From XN24 sp964462675 (GTDB lineage: Bacteria; Pseudomonadota; Gammaproteobacteria; Steroidobacterales; XN24), in assembly GCA_964462675.1 (NCBI GenBank), contig CAYWYS010000009.1, positions 1 through 64,000 of the forward strand: a DNA stretch of 64,000 nt. The letters are read 5' to 3'. The position numbers and the translations under genes were made by a program. The notes beneath the pieces were generated by a model. It did not search any database. It was given only the letters and a program-made list of their open reading frames with translations, and was not told the DNA's origin. Shown here one piece after another: positions 61,576-64,000 of this stretch (its first letter is position 1; each line of letters starts with the position of its first letter).

Positions 61576-61595
61576 GCACCTGATCGCGCAGGTGC
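61576..61595. repeat. Inverted repeat in the tolB-pal gap
   Basis: GCACCTG (61576-61582) and CAGGTGC (61589-61595) form a perfect 7-bp stem. There is no T run, so it is more likely an mRNA-stabilising or processing hairpin that helps Pal be made in excess of TolB, or an operator. Confidence 0.45.
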
Positions 61596-61608
61596 ACTAT
61601 GTTAACCG

Positions 61609-62919
61609 TTAGCGCGCGCGCGCGTAAGGCGACCAGACCGGCTCGCGGACATCGCCTTCAGTGGCCGCGATCCGCTGCTGCACGCGGCCATCGGTCGATA
61701 CCGCGGCCAGCACGGCACGTCCGCCGGCCCGCGTGGCGTAAATGACCATGCTGCCGTTGGGAGCGAAACTCGGCGACTCGTCCTCGCGCCCGTCGGACAG
61801 GACGCGCAGCGTGTTGCGCTGCATGTCCACGAGACCGATACGGTAATTGCCGCGGTCATTGTGCACGACAGCCAGCGTCTGGCCGTCCGGGGACACCCGC
61901 GGCCGGGCATTGTAATTGCCCTGGAAGGTCACGCGCTGCGGGTTGGCGCCGTCCAGCCCGACCCGGTAGACCTGCGGGCCGCCGGCACGATCGGAGGTGA
62001 AATATATGCTGCGGCCGTCCGGCGCCCAGTCCGGCTCGGTGTCGATCGCTGGATGCGTCGTGAGCCGCTTGAGCTCCTTGGTGGCGAGGGTCAGCACGTG
62101 GATATCCAGGTTGCCGTCGCGTCCGCCGAGCACCATGGCCAGCCGCGACCCGTCGGGCGACCACGCCGGCGCGCCGTTGATGCCGGGCGCCGACGACACG
62201 ATCTCGCGCCGGCCGGTTGCCAGCTCCTGGACGAAGATCGACGACCTGCCCGTCTCGAAGGACACGTACGCGATGCGCCGGCCGTCCGGCGACCACGCCG
62301 GCGACATGATCGGCTGCCCCGATTCCGCAATGACGCCCGGCCGGGCGCCATCCGCATCCGCGAGCCAGAGCCGATAGCGCGGCTTGCCGCCGGCGCGATC
62401 GACGGTCACATAGGCGATGCGGGTCGAGAAGATTCCGGGCACGCCGGTCAACCGCTCGAAGATCATGTCGGCAATGCGATGCGCCGCGCCGCGCAGGTTG
62501 TCGGCCGGCGCCGGCAGGCTGTAGCCCATCAGCGGCTGGCCGCGAAACACGTCGAACACGTGGAACTCGATCTCGTAGCGGCCCGCTGCAGCGGGCTTCA
62601 GCCTGCCGACGACGACGATGTCGGTCTTCAGCAGCCGCCAGTCCTCGAGCCTGACCTGCTCCGGCCGGGTCGGCTTGGTGACCATCTCGCGGCGATCCAT
62701 CGGCGCAAAGCGGCCGCTGAACGCGAGATCGGCGGCGATGACGGCAGCGACATCGACAGCGGGTGCCGCGCCCTCGCCCTCGAAGCCAAACGGGACGACG
62801 GCGATCGGCACCGCCTCGCTGACACCGCGCGTGATCTCGATGCGCAGCTCCGCATTCGCCGCAGAAACCGCGAGCAGCGCCAGCACGCCGAGCAAGAGTG
62901 TGGAAATTCTGTGATTCAT
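61609..62919 (-). CDS. tolB: Tol-Pal system protein TolB
   Basis: TolB is the periplasmic beta-propeller that binds Pal and TolA. The 436-residue precursor has a signal peptide (1-23, ending AANA), an N-terminal alpha/beta domain (about 24-165) and a six-bladed WD40-like propeller with repeated SPDG-type motifs (WSPDGRRIAYVS, WAPDGRSIYFTS, FAPNGSMVIYAT). It starts 8 bp after tolA. Confidence 0.97.
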   Translation of the reverse strand: MNHRISTLLLGVLALLAVSAANAELRIEITRGVSEAVPIAVVPFGFEGEGAAPAVDVAAVIAADLAFSGRFAPMDRREMVTKPTRPEQVRLEDWRLLKTDIVVVGRLKPAAAGRYEIEFHVFDVFRGQPLMGYSLPAPADNLRGAAHRIADMIFERLTGVPGIFSTRIAYVTVDRAGGKPRYRLWLADADGARPGVIAESGQPIMSPAWSPDGRRIAYVSFETGRSSIFVQELATGRREIVSSAPGINGAPAWSPDGSRLAMVLGGRDGNLDIHVLTLATKELKRLTTHPAIDTEPDWAPDGRSIYFTSDRAGGPQVYRVGLDGANPQRVTFQGNYNARPRVSPDGQTLAVVHNDRGNYRIGLVDMQRNTLRVLSDGREDESPSFAPNGSMVIYATRAGGRAVLAAVSTDGRVQQRIAATEGDVREPVWSPYARAR

Positions 62920-62927
62920 GTGTCCGG

Positions 62928-63839
62928 TCAGTCCTGGGGTTTGAAAACAAAAACGATACTGCGCTCGAACAGCGCCGGATCCGTGGGCCGCGGCAGCGGC
63001 GAGGCGCGCTCCACCGCGTCTACAATCGAGCGACGCACTGCGTCGTCGCCATTACACCGCAGGATCTCGGCGTTAACCACCTGCATGCCCGGGATCAGGC
63101 TGACGCGCACCTCGCATTCGAGCCCCGGGCGCGCCGACAGCGGCGCGTTCCAGTGGCGCGCGACCTGGTCCTCGATGGCGGCCAGCCAGGCGCTGTACTC
63201 GCTCGATCCCTGCAGGCTCATGCGCCGCTGCTCCGACTCGATCTGGCGCGCCAGCTCGGCCTCGCGCTCCTGCTGCGCGCGCGCCGCCGCGGCCTGCCTC
63301 GCCGCCTCCTGCCGCGCAGCCTCCTCAGCCTTGCGGCGCGCCTCCGCCTCGGCCTGCTGGCGGGCCTCCGCCTCGCGCCGCTGCTGCTCGGCCTCGCGCG
63401 CTTCCTCCACCTTGCGGGCCTCCTCCGCACGGCGCGCCTCCTCGGCCTTGCGACGCTCTTCTGCCGCGCGCTGCTCGCGTGCCTGCCGCTCTGCCTGCGC
63501 CTGCTGCGCGGCCTCGGCCCGGGCGCGCTGCTCCGCTTCCTCGCGCTCGCGCCGGATGCGAATCTCCGCCTCGCGCTGCCGCTCTGCCTCCGCCCGCTGG
63601 CGCGCCTCCTCCTGCTGACGCCGCAGCTCGGCCTCGCGCGCCTGCGACCGGCGCTGTTCGACGCCGCGCAGATCAGCCTCGCGGACCGCCACGGCCTGCA
63701 CCGGCGCACGCTCGCCCGCTGCATTCATCGGCACCACCGGACGGCCGGGCAAGGCTACCACGAGCACGGCCGCCAAGGCCGCGTGCATGACGACGGCGAT
63801 CAGCAGACCAAGGGCGTGCTCGCGGGCAAACTCCAGCAC
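62928..63839 (-). CDS. tolA: Tol-Pal system protein TolA
   Basis: TolA bridges the inner-membrane TolQR motor to TolB and Pal. The 303-residue protein has one N-terminal membrane helix (about 10-31), a long Ala/Glu/Arg/Lys-rich helical domain (about 55-215, with repeated RRxEAExxR-like heptads), and a C-terminal TonB-like domain with a YSAWLAAIEDQVARHW start. It starts 3 bp after tolR. Confidence 0.95.
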   Translation of the reverse strand: MLEFAREHALGLLIAVVMHAALAAVLVVALPGRPVVPMNAAGERAPVQAVAVREADLRGVEQRRSQAREAELRRQQEEARQRAEAERQREAEIRIRREREEAEQRARAEAAQQAQAERQAREQRAAEERRKAEEARRAEEARKVEEAREAEQQRREAEARQQAEAEARRKAEEAARQEAARQAAAARAQQEREAELARQIESEQRRMSLQGSSEYSAWLAAIEDQVARHWNAPLSARPGLECEVRVSLIPGMQVVNAEILRCNGDDAVRRSIVDAVERASPLPRPTDPALFERSIVFVFKPQD

Positions 63840-63842
63840 CGG

Positions 63843-64000
63843 CTATCTCCGGCCCGGCGGGGGCAATTCCTCGGGATCCGTCACCATGCCGATCTGGCCC
63901 GCGCCCGCGTCCTGCAGCACCCGCATCGCCACCGCCACCTCGCCGTAGCTCGCGCGCGCGTCGGCGCGCACCAGCACGGGGCGGTTGGGCTCGCGGCTCA
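63843..64000 (-). CDS. tolR: Tol-Pal system protein TolR, C-terminal part
   Basis: Only the last 51 codons are inside the window. They translate to a TolR/ExbD C-terminal domain with RPVLVRADARASYGEV, VLQDAGAGQIGMVTD and a Pro-rich end PEELPPPGRR. The stop is TAG at 63843-63845. TolR with TolQ uses the proton motive force to drive TolA. The gene continues beyond position 64000. Confidence 0.9.
   Translation of the reverse strand, partial: SREPNRPVLVRADARASYGEVAVAMRVLQDAGAGQIGMVTDPEELPPPGRR

Overview
The window is about 64 kb of dense, very GC-rich chromosomal DNA from a gammaproteobacterium. Two gene orders point to that class: uvrC-pgsA-tRNA-Gly at the left end, and tolR-tolA-tolB-pal-cpoB-queE-queC-tRNA-Lys at the right end. 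A sodium-pumping NADH:quinone reductase (nqrABCDEF plus nqrM) and an N-acetylglutaminylglutamine amide (NAGGN) osmolyte cluster suggest a marine or saline habitat. The genus cannot be named from the sequence alone. I see no prophage, insertion sequence, integrase or CRISPR array; almost every base belongs to an ordinary chromosomal gene.

Layout. 1-7.8 kb (minus strand): aceB-aceA ending in a terminator, then icd under its own likely promoter, followed by udgB-uvrC-pgsA-tRNA-Gly and a terminator. 7.9-10.4 kb: class II DAHP synthase and an exported thioredoxin-like protein. 10.5-13.2 kb (plus): a saccharopine dehydrogenase and an ALDH7-type semialdehyde dehydrogenase, probably for lysine breakdown. 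13.4-17.1 kb: single-domain asparaginase, NfeD protease plus slipin, and DegV. 17.1-23.7 kb (minus): fumC-nudL-mazG-hrpA. 23.8-31.1 kb (plus): purB, a GNAT fusion, mnmA, aconitase and a decayed Nramp-like transporter. 31.1-33.9 kb (minus): fadH and a YgjP-type metallopeptidase. 34.0-37.8 kb (plus): wax ester synthase/DGAT, tatD and an M20 peptidase. 37.8-40.2 kb (minus): thrB-rarD-NERD protein. 40.5-42.7 kb (plus): ppk1. 42.7-49.6 kb (minus): nqrABCDEF-nqrM, a CBS protein and a helical protein of unknown function. 49.8-54.5 kb (minus): the NAGGN trio. 54.8-55.6 kb (plus): a crotonase. 55.6-58.6 kb (minus): retropepsin-like protease, inactive-transglutaminase 7TM protein and RimK-like ATP-grasp ligase. 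58.7-64 kb (minus): tRNA-Lys, queC, queE, cpoB, pal, tolB, tolA and the 3' end of tolR.

Functionally, five genes of the TCA/glyoxylate system (aceB, aceA, icd, fumC, acn) lie within 27 kb. Lipid genes (fadH, WS/DGAT, crotonase) indicate fatty-acid use and neutral-lipid storage. The stretch from 49.8 to 58.6 kb is rich in enzymes that make or break amide bonds; its second half (protease, membrane protein and ligase, all translationally coupled) is the best candidate for an incompletely described system. Adjacent genes are often coupled by four-base overlaps, mostly GTGA.
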